Assembly (NCBI GenBank): GCA_026982355.1
Contig: JALSHG010000003.1
Span: forward strand, 1 to 34,166
Reading direction: 5' to 3'
DNA length: 34,166 nt
Origin: Thermodesulfovibrio sp.
GTDB lineage: Bacteria > Nitrospirota > Thermodesulfovibrionia > UBA6902
The translations under genes were made by a program, and so were the position numbers. This document shows positions 1 to 7,822 of this stretch, piece by piece. The notes below the pieces were generated by a model. It did not search any database. It saw only the letters and a program-made list of their open reading frames with translations, and was not told the DNA's origin. The number at the start of each line of letters is the position of its first letter. Position 1 is the first letter of the stretch.

Positions 1-138
1 TATGAGTTGTTTTAACAACTCTCAGAGTATTGAGAGGATTGTTTATGCTGTACTAAATCACTTAAACGATAAATGGAGAATGACACCCTTAAAAGAATTT
101 ACACAGAAATCTTGACATTACCCGGATCCTTTCGAAAT

Positions 139-167
139 TTGATTTTTTCCCGGGGCATTAGTAAAAT
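139..167 (+). promoter_or_regulatory. Candidate sigma-70 promoter for rpmH
   Basis: TTGATT at 139-144 and TAAAAT at 162-167 are separated by 17 bases, placing a start near 174, about 45 bases before the rpmH start codon. A competing TTGACA at 112-117 has only a poor -10 (AAATTT) at 17 bases. The rest of 1-219 holds no gene that I can see. It includes a short inverted repeat, CTCTCA/TGAGAG, around 20-38, and no convincing DnaA-box cluster. Confidence 0.45.
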
Positions 168-219
168 ATTACGTTGAAATCCGGTAGGGGTTGCCAGTCG
201 AAAAAGCAAGGAGCGCATA

Positions 220-357
220 ATGACATATACTACATACCGTCCCCATAATAAAAAACGCAAGAGGACGCACGGCTTCCGTGCAAGGATGAGAACACCCGGC
301 GGCAGGAGGGTAATCAACAGAAGGCGCGCCAAGGGGCGCAGGAAATTGTCCGTATGA
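220..357 (+). CDS. rpmH: Large-subunit ribosomal protein L34
   Basis: This encodes the 45-residue ribosomal protein bL34, a very basic protein of the 50S subunit that binds 23S rRNA. The sequence shows the family hallmarks: an N-terminal [14 protein letters not shown] stretch followed by [19 protein letters not shown] and a short LSV tail, matching the usual 44-46 residue length. The ATG is preceded by AAGGAG at 208-213 with six bases of spacing, so the start is secure. It is first in the rpmH-yidD-yidC-mnmE series. In most bacteria rnpA follows directly, but here only 60 bases separate rpmH from yidD, so rnpA is absent from its usual place. The gene is below common ORF size cut-offs; identification rests on sequence pattern and context. 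Confidence 0.96.
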   Translation: MTYTTYRPHNKKRKRTHGFRARMRTPGGRRVINRRRAKGRRKLSV

Positions 358-417
358 TAACGGGCATCCGCATCTCTGTGATGATTTGCCGCCGGGTTAC
401 GGCAAAAAGGAAGAGAC

Positions 418-645
418 TTGAAGAAACCGGCAGTCTTTGCTATTGAAAAATATCAAAAATGCATTTCACCGTTTCTGCCTCATTCCTGCAGATTTTATCC
501 GTCCTGCTCGAGCTACTGCCGTGAAGCAGTAGAGAGATACGGCTTGCTGAAGGGATTGTGGCTGTTCAGCGGACGGATCATTAAATGCCACCCGTTTCAT
601 CCGGGCGGATATGACCCGGTGCGGCATCCGGGCGACTCCCGTTAA
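418..645 (+). CDS. yidD: Membrane protein insertion efficiency factor YidD
   Basis: This 75-residue protein belongs to the YidD (UPF0161) family, a small membrane-associated factor that assists YidC-mediated insertion of inner-membrane proteins. Visible family features are the [20 protein letters not shown] block with its conserved cysteines, then [18 protein letters not shown] and the C-terminal [13 protein letters not shown] motif. The start codon is TTG at 418, two bases after an AAGGAAGAG ribosome-binding-like stretch; no ATG lies in frame upstream. It sits between rpmH and yidC, the conserved position of the family, 29 bases before yidC, and is probably co-transcribed with it. Confidence in the family is high; the TTG start is somewhat less certain. 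Confidence 0.95.
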   Translation: MKKPAVFAIEKYQKCISPFLPHSCRFYPSCSSYCREAVERYGLLKGLWLFSGRIIKCHPFHPGGYDPVRHPGDSR

Positions 646-674
646 CCGGTCTTTTTATTAAACGAAAGGGAATA

Positions 675-2240
675 ATGGATAAAAGAACGATTCTGGCAGT
701 TACATTGTCGCTTATTGTACTGATCGGCTGGTCATATTTTTTCCAGCGGAAACCAGCGCCGCATGCACCCGCATCCCCTCCCGGCGCACAGTCTCCCGTG
801 AAACCCGACACCGGGACTGAAACCGTAACCACCGGGGACGGAGCCGTGACTGAAGAGGCGCCCGTGAAGCCGCCGCTCGTTGAATACCCTGCCGCAAGAG
901 ATGCCAGGGCGAGTGACATAGTTGTTGACACAGACCTCTACAGGGCCGTTATATCCACGCAGGGGGCGATAATCACTTCGTGGCAACTGAAGACCTTCAA
1001 GGATTCCGGGGGCAGGCCGGTCATGCTGTTGAAAAAGCCGGGTGCAATCCCGCCTCTCGGCATTATATTTGAGAGCGGAGACCGCAATCTGCCGCAGAAA
1101 CTCATATATTCCGCCGACACAAAAAACATCATCCTCTCTGAACATGGGAAGACACGGGGAGAACTCACCCTGACATACAGGAACCAGTCAATGTATATCA
1201 CCAAGAAATTCGTCTTCCACAATGACAGTTATAATGTCGATTTTTACGTCAGGACCGTCAATACGCCTTCTTATCTTCTGCCTGTCGGCACGGGTTTCGG
1301 CCTTTTCGACAAAGAGGCCAGACAGGGCTCTCACCGGGGTCCCGTTGTTCTCAGCGGTTCCGACAAGACCGGGTTCACGGAAAAGTCGGACAATAAATAT
1401 TTTCCCGGGAGTGTCCGCTGGATAGCCCAGGAAGACCAGTACTTTACGGCGGCGATTATCCCCCTCGGCCGTATAGAGGGAGCCGAGTTCTGGAAGGAGG
1501 GTCCATCCCCGGAAATCGCCTTGAGACTCAAGCCCGGAGAGCATAAATTCATATTTTACGCAGGTCCCAAGGAATACGACCGGCTCAAGCAGTTGAACGC
1601 GGGACTGGAGCATATAATCGACTTCGGGTGGTTCTCCATCGTGGCAATGCCCCTTTTCTGGGTCCTGAAATTCTTTTATAAATATCTCGGCAACTACGGC
1701 TGGTCCATAATTCTCTTAACCATACTTGTAAGAGTGCCGTTCATACCCATTCTGCACAAGAGCCAGCAGTCAATGAAGAAGATGCAGAAGCTCCAGCCGC
1801 TGATGGCCGAATTAAAGGAAAAGTACAAGAAAGACCCCCAGAAACTGCAAAAGGAGACAATGCTGCTTTACAAAAAGCACAAGGTCAATCCCGTGGGCGG
1901 CTGCCTGCCCCTGCTGCTTCAGATACCTGTTTTCATAGCGCTGTACAATGTCCTCCTGAAGGCGATTGAGTTGAGGGGCGCGCCCTTTATACTGTGGATA
2001 ACCGATCTTTCGGCCAAGGATCCTTACTATGTGCTGCCTATCGTTATGGGGTTAACCATGGTCATCCAGCAGAAAATGACCCCCACAGCCATGGATCCGA
2101 AACAGGCGAAGATTATGATGCTCATGCCCATAGTCTTTACATTCATGTTTCTCACCTTCCCTGCCGGACTGGTCATATACTGGCTCGTGAACAACATCCT
2201 CGGTATCATCCAGCAGTATTATGCAAACAAAAAGGCATAG
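675..2240 (+). CDS. yidC: Membrane protein insertase YidC (Oxa1 family, with periplasmic domain)
   Basis: This 521-residue inner-membrane insertase folds and inserts membrane proteins alone or with SecYEG. The first TM (about residues 6-23, LAVTLSLIVLIGWSYFF) is followed by a Pro/Ala/Thr-rich linker and a large periplasmic domain (about 75-310), the Gram-negative arrangement. The C-terminal Oxa1 core begins near residue 325 and includes the amphipathic coiled segment KSQQSMKKMQKLQPLMAELK, the NPVGGCLPLLLQIPVFIALY helix, and the final PAGLVIYWLVNNILGIIQQYY helix. Length is close to the 540-550 residues usual for proteobacterial YidC. A purine-rich GAAAGGGAA precedes the ATG. mnmE follows after 35 bases; the jag gene often found between them is missing. 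Confidence 0.97.
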   Translation: MDKRTILAVTLSLIVLIGWSYFFQRKPAPHAPASPPGAQSPVKPDTGTETVTTGDGAVTEEAPVKPPLVEYPAARDARASDIVVDTDLYRAVISTQGAIITSWQLKTFKDSGGRPVMLLKKPGAIPPLGIIFESGDRNLPQKLIYSADTKNIILSEHGKTRGELTLTYRNQSMYITKKFVFHNDSYNVDFYVRTVNTPSYLLPVGTGFGLFDKEARQGSHRGPVVLSGSDKTGFTEKSDNKYFPGSVRWIAQEDQYFTAAIIPLGRIEGAEFWKEGPSPEIALRLKPGEHKFIFYAGPKEYDRLKQLNAGLEHIIDFGWFSIVAMPLFWVLKFFYKYLGNYGWSIILLTILVRVPFIPILHKSQQSMKKMQKLQPLMAELKEKYKKDPQKLQKETMLLYKKHKVNPVGGCLPLLLQIPVFIALYNVLLKAIELRGAPFILWITDLSAKDPYYVLPIVMGLTMVIQQKMTPTAMDPKQAKIMMLMPIVFTFMFLTFPAGLVIYWLVNNILGIIQQYYANKKA

Positions 2241-2275
2241 GTGTTTTTCCCCCCGCAAATAACACAAAGGACGGT

Positions 2276-3637
2276 ATGCATACCGAGGATACCATAGCGG
2301 CGATATCCACCCCTCCGGGCGCAGGCGGCATCGGGATCGTCAGGCTCAGCGGCAGGGACTCTTTAAAAATAGCGGACGGGATTTTCCGCTCACCCCGCAA
2401 AAAAAAACTCGCCAGCTCGCCGTCCCACAGAATCCTGTTCGGCCATATCGTGGATCCCGCAAGCGGGGAAATCCTGGATGAGGTCCTTGTCTCCGTAATG
2501 AAGGCGCCCAATACATATACGAGGGAAGACGTTGTGGAGATAAACTGCCACGGCGGGGCGGCGCCCCTGCGCAGGATACTGGAGCTTGTCCTGAACACAG
2601 GCGCGAGGCTTGCGGAACCCGGAGAATTTACGAAAAGGGCGTTTCTCAACGGAAGGATAGACCTTGCGAGGGCGGAGGCAGTGCTTGACGTTATAAATGC
2701 GCTCACTGAAGAGAGCCGGAGGGCCGCGCTCAGGCAACTCAGGGGCGCCCTCTCGGAAAAAATAGAGGCCGTAAGGCGGAAACTGACGGAACTTGCCGCC
2801 CTTGTGGAGGCATATATTGATTTCCCGGATGAAGACATAGAACCGGTGTCTCTGGAAGATATGCGGAAGACCGCCGCCGATATACGGAGTTCCCTCGGAA
2901 AACTCATAGACGGCGCCAGGTACGGGCTGATCCTGCGGGAGGGTCTTAAGACCGCAATAGTGGGAAGACCCAATGTGGGAAAATCCTCATTGCTCAATGC
3001 GCTGCTCCGGCAGGACAGGGCCATTGTCACGGAGACGCCGGGCACTACAAGGGATGTAATAGAGGAGTGCCTGAACATACGGGGACTTCCGGTGAGAATC
3101 ATGGACACCGCAGGGATAAGAAGCGCCTCGAGCACTGCCGAGAGGGAGGGCGTAAAGAGAAGCCTCAGCGCAATGGAGGAGGCCGACCTCGTGCTTCTTG
3201 TAATTGACGGAAGCAGGCCTCTTCACAAGACAGACAGGGAACTGATAAGAAAATCACGCCCGGACAAGACAATCATTGTCATAAACAAGACGGACCTTCC
3301 ACGGAAGATAAATTTAAACAAAAGCAATAAGCAGGAAATCTCCGCCCTCAACGGAACAGGTCTTGAAGAACTGAAACGGAAGATGGTGGAAACCGCCCTG
3401 GGCGGCGGGAGCACGGGCGGCGCTGAGATCGTGACGAATACAAGGCATGTCCGTGCCCTGGAGAAATCCCTGGCGTCGCTCGATTCTTTTCTATCCGGAC
3501 TCTCGGATAAAACGCCGCCGGAGTTTCTCTCCGTTGAATTAAGGGACGCCCTTGACGCGGTGGGGGAGATACTCGGGATCACCACGCCGGAGGATATCCT
3601 GAACAAAATCTTCAGTGATTTCTGTATCGGGAAGTGA
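2276..3637 (+). CDS. mnmE: tRNA uridine-5-carboxymethylaminomethyl modification GTPase MnmE
   Basis: This 453-residue GTPase works with MnmG to install cmnm5U or nm5U at the wobble position of certain tRNAs. The N-terminal formyl-THF-binding domain begins TIAAISTPPGAGGIGIVRLSG and includes VEINCHGG. The embedded G domain shows G1 GRPNVGKSS (near residue 228), G2 TPGTTRD, G3 DTAGIR and G4 NKTD. The C-terminal helical domain ends in FCIGK, whose Cys is the conserved functional residue of the family. The open frame extends about 280 bases further upstream into yidC, but the ATG at 2276 follows an AAAGGA and gives the canonical N-terminus, so the longer version is not real. A palindromic repeat follows directly downstream. 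Confidence 0.96.
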   Translation: MHTEDTIAAISTPPGAGGIGIVRLSGRDSLKIADGIFRSPRKKKLASSPSHRILFGHIVDPASGEILDEVLVSVMKAPNTYTREDVVEINCHGGAAPLRRILELVLNTGARLAEPGEFTKRAFLNGRIDLARAEAVLDVINALTEESRRAALRQLRGALSEKIEAVRRKLTELAALVEAYIDFPDEDIEPVSLEDMRKTAADIRSSLGKLIDGARYGLILREGLKTAIVGRPNVGKSSLLNALLRQDRAIVTETPGTTRDVIEECLNIRGLPVRIMDTAGIRSASSTAEREGVKRSLSAMEEADLVLLVIDGSRPLHKTDRELIRKSRPDKTIIVINKTDLPRKINLNKSNKQEISALNGTGLEELKRKMVETALGGGSTGGAEIVTNTRHVRALEKSLASLDSFLSGLSDKTPPEFLSVELRDALDAVGEILGITTPEDILNKIFSDFCIGK

Positions 3638-3647
3638 CAACCTGACT

Positions 3648-3745
3648 TAACCTTCTTGATGTTGCGTAAGCGGGCAGCGGAGTCCGCCGTAAAACCTTCA
3701 GACCCTCCCCTGCCCGCGTGCGGTGTTTTTATGCCGCTGCAAGGC
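3648..3745 (+). repeat. Palindromic intergenic repeat, copy 1
   Basis: About 98 bases begin TAACCTT and end CTGCAAGGC. Within are GTTGCGTAA, the core AGTCCGCCGTAAAACCT, a CCTCCCCTGCCCGC arm complementary to the GCGGGCAGCGGAG arm, and TTTTTATGCCGC. The element forms a long imperfect hairpin with a conserved unpaired core. It lies between mnmE and the CDF gene, in the same transcription direction. Confidence 0.85.
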
Positions 3746-3765
3746 AAAGGCAGGCCGGTTTGGTT

Positions 3766-3771
3766 TATAAT
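3766..3771 (+). promoter_or_regulatory. Perfect -10 box placed for a leaderless transcript
   Basis: A perfect TATAAT lies five bases before the ATG of the cation efflux gene, and no Shine-Dalgarno is visible. A start site the usual distance downstream would coincide with the ATG at 3777. No good -35 is visible, so this is tentative. Confidence 0.3.
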
Positions 3772-3776
3772 TTAGC

Positions 3777-4679
3777 ATGGCACGTCTTAAAAAAGTCAGG
3801 CGGGTGCTTTTATACACCCTCTTTCTCAACATAGCGGTTGCATCCGCAAAGATCATATACGGTTATGAAACGGACTCCATCAGCATGCTGTCCGACGGGT
3901 TTCATTCTTTTTTCGACGGCACATCCAATATAATCGGTCTCGTCGGCATATGGATCGCCTCCCGGCCTCCGGATGAAGATCATCCCTACGGGCACCGGAA
4001 GTTCGAAACCCTTGCCACAGTCGCCATAGCCGTCCTCATATTCGCCGCGGGCATAGAAATACTAAGGGAGGCATATTCAAGGATAAAGACCGTCCGCGAC
4101 ATACAGGTCACTTACATGAGCTTCGTGATTATGGCGATGACGCTCACGGTAAACATCGGTGTAATGACCTATGAGACCAGGAAGGGCCGCGAGCTGAAAA
4201 GCGATTTCCTCCTCGCGGACGCCACGCACACGAGGAGCGATATATTTGTATCCGTATCGGTTGTCGTAAGCCTTATCGCCGCAAAGATGGGGTACCCTGC
4301 AGTTGATGTTATTGCGGCCATTGTCATCACCGTGTTGATCGCAAGGATGGGTTTTTCCATACTTAAATCCGCCACGGCCGTGCTTACCGATTCCGCCTGC
4401 ATCAGTCCCGATAAAATAAAAAAGGTGGTAAACGGCATCAAGGGCATACAGGACTGCCACGGCATAAGGACGAGGGGCAACGAGGATTTTATAAACATCG
4501 ACCTTCACGTGCTTGTCGACCCTGAAATAAACGTCCGCGAGGCGCATGACGTGGCGCATTTGGTGGAGGAAGCCATTAAAGATAAGTTTCCTTCAGTTAT
4601 GGATGTGGTCATACATGTTGAGCCCTACCGCGGCAGGCAGGATAAAACAGTGGCGCCTGCGCCGGGCAGGGATACGTGA
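3777..4679 (+). CDS. Cation diffusion facilitator (CDF) family metal transporter
   Basis: This 300-residue inner-membrane transporter should export divalent metal ions (Zn, Fe, Mn, Co or Cd) by proton antiport. About six TM segments are visible, with the two metal-site motifs of the family: HSFFD within SMLSDGFHSFFDG in TM2, and HTRSD within ADATHTRSDIFVS in TM5. A cytoplasmic C-terminal domain follows, ending VVIHVEPYRG, typical of the ZT-dimer region. The length is normal. The ATG has no clear ribosome binding site but follows a TATAAT box by five bases. The gene lies alone between two palindromic repeats, with hemB next downstream. The pattern does not define metal specificity. Confidence 0.93.
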   Translation: MARLKKVRRVLLYTLFLNIAVASAKIIYGYETDSISMLSDGFHSFFDGTSNIIGLVGIWIASRPPDEDHPYGHRKFETLATVAIAVLIFAAGIEILREAYSRIKTVRDIQVTYMSFVIMAMTLTVNIGVMTYETRKGRELKSDFLLADATHTRSDIFVSVSVVVSLIAAKMGYPAVDVIAAIVITVLIARMGFSILKSATAVLTDSACISPDKIKKVVNGIKGIQDCHGIRTRGNEDFINIDLHVLVDPEINVREAHDVAHLVEEAIKDKFPSVMDVVIHVEPYRGRQDKTVAPAPGRDT

Positions 4680-4690
4680 TCTGTTATACT

Positions 4691-4785
4691 TAACCTTAAT
4701 GCGGCATAAACGTGCAGGGGAGTCCGCCGTAAAACCTCCGGGCTCCCCTGCACGCGGGCGGCATCTCCATGCCGCTGTAAGGTTA
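4691..4785 (+). repeat. Palindromic intergenic repeat, copy 2
   Basis: This is one of the cleanest copies. TAACCTTAATGCGGCATAA at the left pairs with the right end ATGCCGCTGTAAGGTTA. The inner arms CGTGCAGGGGAG and CTCCCCTGCACG are exact complements of 12 bases around the core TCCGCCGTAAAACCTCCGGG. It lies between the CDF gene and hemB. Confidence 0.88.
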
Positions 4786-4839
4786 ACGGCGGTTCAGGAT
4801 TCAGGGGTTAAGATATAAAACGATTGAAAGGAGCACATC

Positions 4840-5814
4840 ATGCCTTTTCCGGTACACAGGCCGAGAAGACTCCGGTCTGCAGATGCAATAAGAAAAATGG
4901 TCCGCGAGACGCACCTGACGCCGGACGATTTCATCTATCCCGTGTTTGTCACCCCGGGAAAGGGGGTGAGAAAAAAGATCGTCTCAATGCCCGGCTGCTT
5001 CCAGATGTCCGCGGACGAGATTGTGAAAGAGGCGCAGAAGGTCCATAAGCTCGGGATACCGGCGATTATTCTCTTCGGTATTCCGGAGCGTAAAGACGAA
5101 CGCGGCTCAGAGGCGTACAGCCCCAAGGGGATTGTTCAGAAAACCGTCAGGGCCGTCAAGGACAAGGTCCCCGGGCTTGTCGTAATCACGGATGTCTGCA
5201 TGTGTGAATACACGAGCCACGGCCACTGCGGCGTGGTGAAGGAAGGCAGGGTGTTGAACGACCCCACCCTTGAGCTGCTTGCCAGGGAGGCCCTGTCACA
5301 TGCAAAGGCAGGCGCGGACATTGTCGCCCCTTCCGACATGATGGACGGCCGCGTGGCTGCGATCAGGGATGCCCTGGATGCCGGGGGCTTTGATGATGTC
5401 CCCATAATGAGTTATGCGGCGAAATACGCATCCGCATTTTACGGGCCCTTCAGGGAGGCTGCGGAGTCAACCCCCGCATTCGGAGACAGGAGGTCCTACC
5501 AGATGGACCCCGCGAACAGGAGAGAGGCGATAAGGGAGGTGGCCCTTGACATAGAAGAGGGCGCCGATATCGTGATGGTCAAACCCGCCATGAGCTACAT
5601 GGACATAATCTCGGACGTGAAGGAGACCTTTGAGGTGCCGGTGGCGGCATATAATGTAAGCGGGGAATATTCAATGGTCAAGGCAGCCGCAAAACTGGGC
5701 TGGATAGATGAAATGAAGATAGTGATGGAGATTCTGACCTCCATCAAGCGCGCAGGCGCCGACCTTATACTGACGTATCATGCAGTGGATGCAGTAAAGG
5801 AGCTGAACAAATAG
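4840..5814 (+). CDS. hemB: Delta-aminolevulinic acid dehydratase (porphobilinogen synthase)
   Basis: This 324-residue cytoplasmic enzyme condenses two 5-aminolevulinate molecules to porphobilinogen, the second common step of haem, sirohaem and corrinoid synthesis. The two active-site lysines are visible at about K195 ([12 protein letters not shown]) and K248 ([12 protein letters not shown]). Cysteines at C120, C122 and C130 in [14 protein letters not shown] form the catalytic zinc triad, marking the zinc-dependent class. The ATG follows AAAGGAG with suitable spacing. The length is normal. The gene is flanked on both sides by palindromic repeats and appears to be its own unit. Its products would feed both the cytochrome and the corrinoid-dependent enzymes implied by the neighbouring genes. 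Confidence 0.97.
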   Translation: MPFPVHRPRRLRSADAIRKMVRETHLTPDDFIYPVFVTPGKGVRKKIVSMPGCFQMSADEIVKEAQKVHKLGIPAIILFGIPERKDERGSEAYSPKGIVQKTVRAVKDKVPGLVVITDVCMCEYTSHGHCGVVKEGRVLNDPTLELLAREALSHAKAGADIVAPSDMMDGRVAAIRDALDAGGFDDVPIMSYAAKYASAFYGPFREAAESTPAFGDRRSYQMDPANRREAIREVALDIEEGADIVMVKPAMSYMDIISDVKETFEVPVAAYNVSGEYSMVKAAAKLGWIDEMKIVMEILTSIKRAGADLILTYHAVDAVKELNK

Positions 5815-5823
5815 ACATTACCT

Positions 5824-5898
5824 TAACCTTGATGTTGCATAAGCGGGCGGGAGACTCTCCCGCCCAGCCGGCAATGTTTTAATGCAACTGTAAGGTTT
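5824..5898 (+). repeat. Palindromic intergenic repeat, copy 3 (short form)
   Basis: This 75-base copy keeps the outer stems (TAACCTTGATGTTGCATAA and TTAATGCAACTGTAAGGTT) but has lost the AGTCCGCCGTAAAACCT core. GGGCGGGAG and CTCCCGCCC are brought together as a 9 bp hairpin with a three-base loop. It lies immediately after hemB and could act as a terminator, although there is no clean U tract. Confidence 0.85.
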
Positions 5899-5944
5899 AA
5901 TTTTACAGATCACGGGAACTTTTCAGACAGTAAAGGAAATTAAC

Positions 5945-7822
5945 ATGAACATCACCCTCACATCCGGCAAAACCATCGCGGCGGCTCCGGGCCGCTCCGT
6001 CCTGGAGGCCCTGAACGGGGCGGGGATTTACCTTACATCTTCATGCGGGGGCAAGGGTACGTGCGGAAAATGCAGGATCATCATCAAGTCGGGCCGTGCT
6101 GAAAGCAGGTCAAAGATGAAGCTTTCACAGGAAGAACTCGACAAGGGTTATGCCCTTGCATGCCGCACCTTTCCGTCCGAAGACATACTTGTTGATATAC
6201 CCAAGGAATCCATGCTCACTGTCGAGGGCAAGATCGCCACGGGAAAATCAAAAGACCTCCGGGAACTCCTGCGCTCGACAGGCGCTGAGATAGAGCCCAT
6301 TGCGGAGAGGACGGTCCTTGACCTCCCGCCGCCCTCGCTTGATGACAACATAAGCGACCTTGAGAGATTGAAACGCGAACTCCTGACAAAGAGGCTCGGA
6401 TGCCTGAGGGTGCCTTTCAGGTTCCTCGCGAACCTTGCAAGGACCGTGAGGAAGGAGAACTGGAAGATAACGCTCTGCACCGTGCACAGCGAGGACTGTG
6501 ATGAGATCACGAACATCTTCCCCGGCGATAAAAAGGCCCCGCGCTACGGCATTGCAGTCGATATCGGGACGACGACCGTCGTGGTCTATCTCGTGAATCT
6601 CTCAAACGGCGAACTTGTGGACGTTGCGTCCACCTACAACTCCCAGATAAGATTCGGCGATGACGTCATAACGAGAATCGTCAATGCAACCGAGCATAAT
6701 GAACTGAAAAACCTGCACAGGGCCGTTATATCGGACATCAACATCCTTGTTTCCCTGCTGAGGAAGTCACATCACATAGGCGTTGATTCCATAGACTGCC
6801 TCGTTGCCGCGGGCAACACGACAATGACGCATTTTTTCCTGGGGCTTGATCCTTCCTCGATTAGGGAAGAGCCGTATATCCCGACGGCAAACATATTTCC
6901 ACTCGCCTATGCCGGAGAACTCGGCATAAGGCTCAATCCCAACATGCCCGTATACTCATTTCCGTGCGTGGCAAGCTACATGGGCGGGGATATAGTCTCG
7001 GGCGTGCTTGCGGCAGGGATGCACAGGAAGGAGGAACTGAGCATTTTCATCGACATAGGCACCAACGGGGAGATCGTCATCGGCAACCGGGAATGGATGG
7101 TGTCGGCGGCATGTTCCGCCGGGCCGTGTTTTGAGGGCAGCGGGATCAAGCACGGCATGCGCGCCACCGACGGAGCCGTCGAGTATGTGAAAATCGACCG
7201 CCGCACCCTTGAACCCGAGATAAAAGTGATAGGCGACAACGCACCGCCCATGGGCATATGCGGCTCCGGGATGATCGACGCCGTATCCGAGATGTTCCTG
7301 AGCGGGATACTGGACCAGAAGGGTAAATTGCGCAAGGGCGTCTCCGGCCGGATCAGGGAGGGGGAGGACGGGCCGGAGTTCGTCGTCTGCTCCGGAGAAG
7401 GCGTGGATATCGTGCTCACCGAGCCGGACATAGAAAATATCATACGTGCAAAGGCGGCCATATACGCCGGTTTCAGCACGCTCCTGAAGGAAGTCGGCTT
7501 TACCTTTGATGATGTGCACAGGATATATATCGCCGGCGGCTTCGGCAAGTTCCTCGACATAGAAAAGGCCGTGATACTCGGCATGCTCCCGGAACTGCCG
7601 GAAGAGAGATTCGAGTACCTTGGCAATACGTCGGTTACGGGCGCCTATCTCTGCATTCTCTCCCGGAGGCTGCGTGCGGAGGCCGAGGACATATCAAGGA
7701 AGATGGCATATATCGAGCTTTCGGTCTCGCACTCTTTCATGGATGAATACGTGTCCGGGCTCTTCATCCCCCATACAAACATCAACGCATTCCCGCATGT
7801 CAAAGAGTTGATGAAGAGATAG
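5945..7822 (+). CDS. Ferredoxin/ASKHA-domain reductive activator of corrinoid proteins (RACE type)
   Basis: This 625-residue cytoplasmic protein matches the family that uses ATP and an iron-sulfur cluster to re-reduce inactive Co(II) corrinoid proteins. The N-terminal plant-type 2Fe-2S domain has C34, C40, C43 and C73 (SSCGGKGTCGKC, then ALACRTFP). A linker follows (about 85-190), then the ASKHA-fold ATPase with DIGTTTVVVYLV, DIGTNGEIVIG and IYIAGGFGKFLD. Substrates in the family include methyltransferase corrinoid proteins and the corrinoid iron-sulfur protein of the Wood-Ljungdahl pathway. No methyltransferase gene is nearby, so the partner is unknown. The gene starts at an ATG after GGAAAT. 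It ends 23 bases inside the 3' end of the convergent regulator gene. Confidence 0.92.
   Translation: MNITLTSGKTIAAAPGRSVLEALNGAGIYLTSSCGGKGTCGKCRIIIKSGRAESRSKMKLSQEELDKGYALACRTFPSEDILVDIPKESMLTVEGKIATGKSKDLRELLRSTGAEIEPIAERTVLDLPPPSLDDNISDLERLKRELLTKRLGCLRVPFRFLANLARTVRKENWKITLCTVHSEDCDEITNIFPGDKKAPRYGIAVDIGTTTVVVYLVNLSNGELVDVASTYNSQIRFGDDVITRIVNATEHNELKNLHRAVISDINILVSLLRKSHHIGVDSIDCLVAAGNTTMTHFFLGLDPSSIREEPYIPTANIFPLAYAGELGIRLNPNMPVYSFPCVASYMGGDIVSGVLAAGMHRKEELSIFIDIGTNGEIVIGNREWMVSAACSAGPCFEGSGIKHGMRATDGAVEYVKIDRRTLEPEIKVIGDNAPPMGICGSGMIDAVSEMFLSGILDQKGKLRKGVSGRIREGEDGPEFVVCSGEGVDIVLTEPDIENIIRAKAAIYAGFSTLLKEVGFTFDDVHRIYIAGGFGKFLDIEKAVILGMLPELPEERFEYLGNTSVTGAYLCILSRRLRAEAEDISRKMAYIELSVSHSFMDEYVSGLFIPHTNINAFPHVKELMKR

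Noticed and set aside
1-219. Origin of replication or DnaA boxes upstream of rpmH
   Set aside because: dnaA/oriC often adjoin rpmH, but no TTATCCACA-like cluster or A/T-rich unwinding region is visible here.
1994-2275. N-terminal extension of MnmE
   Set aside because: The 94 extra codons overlap yidC in another frame and have no family similarity; ATG 2276 gives the standard N-terminus with a ribosome binding site.
2206-3135. Minus-strand open frame of 309 codons
   Set aside because: It is antisense to mnmE, serine/arginine-rich and low complexity, as expected of a GC-rich shadow frame.
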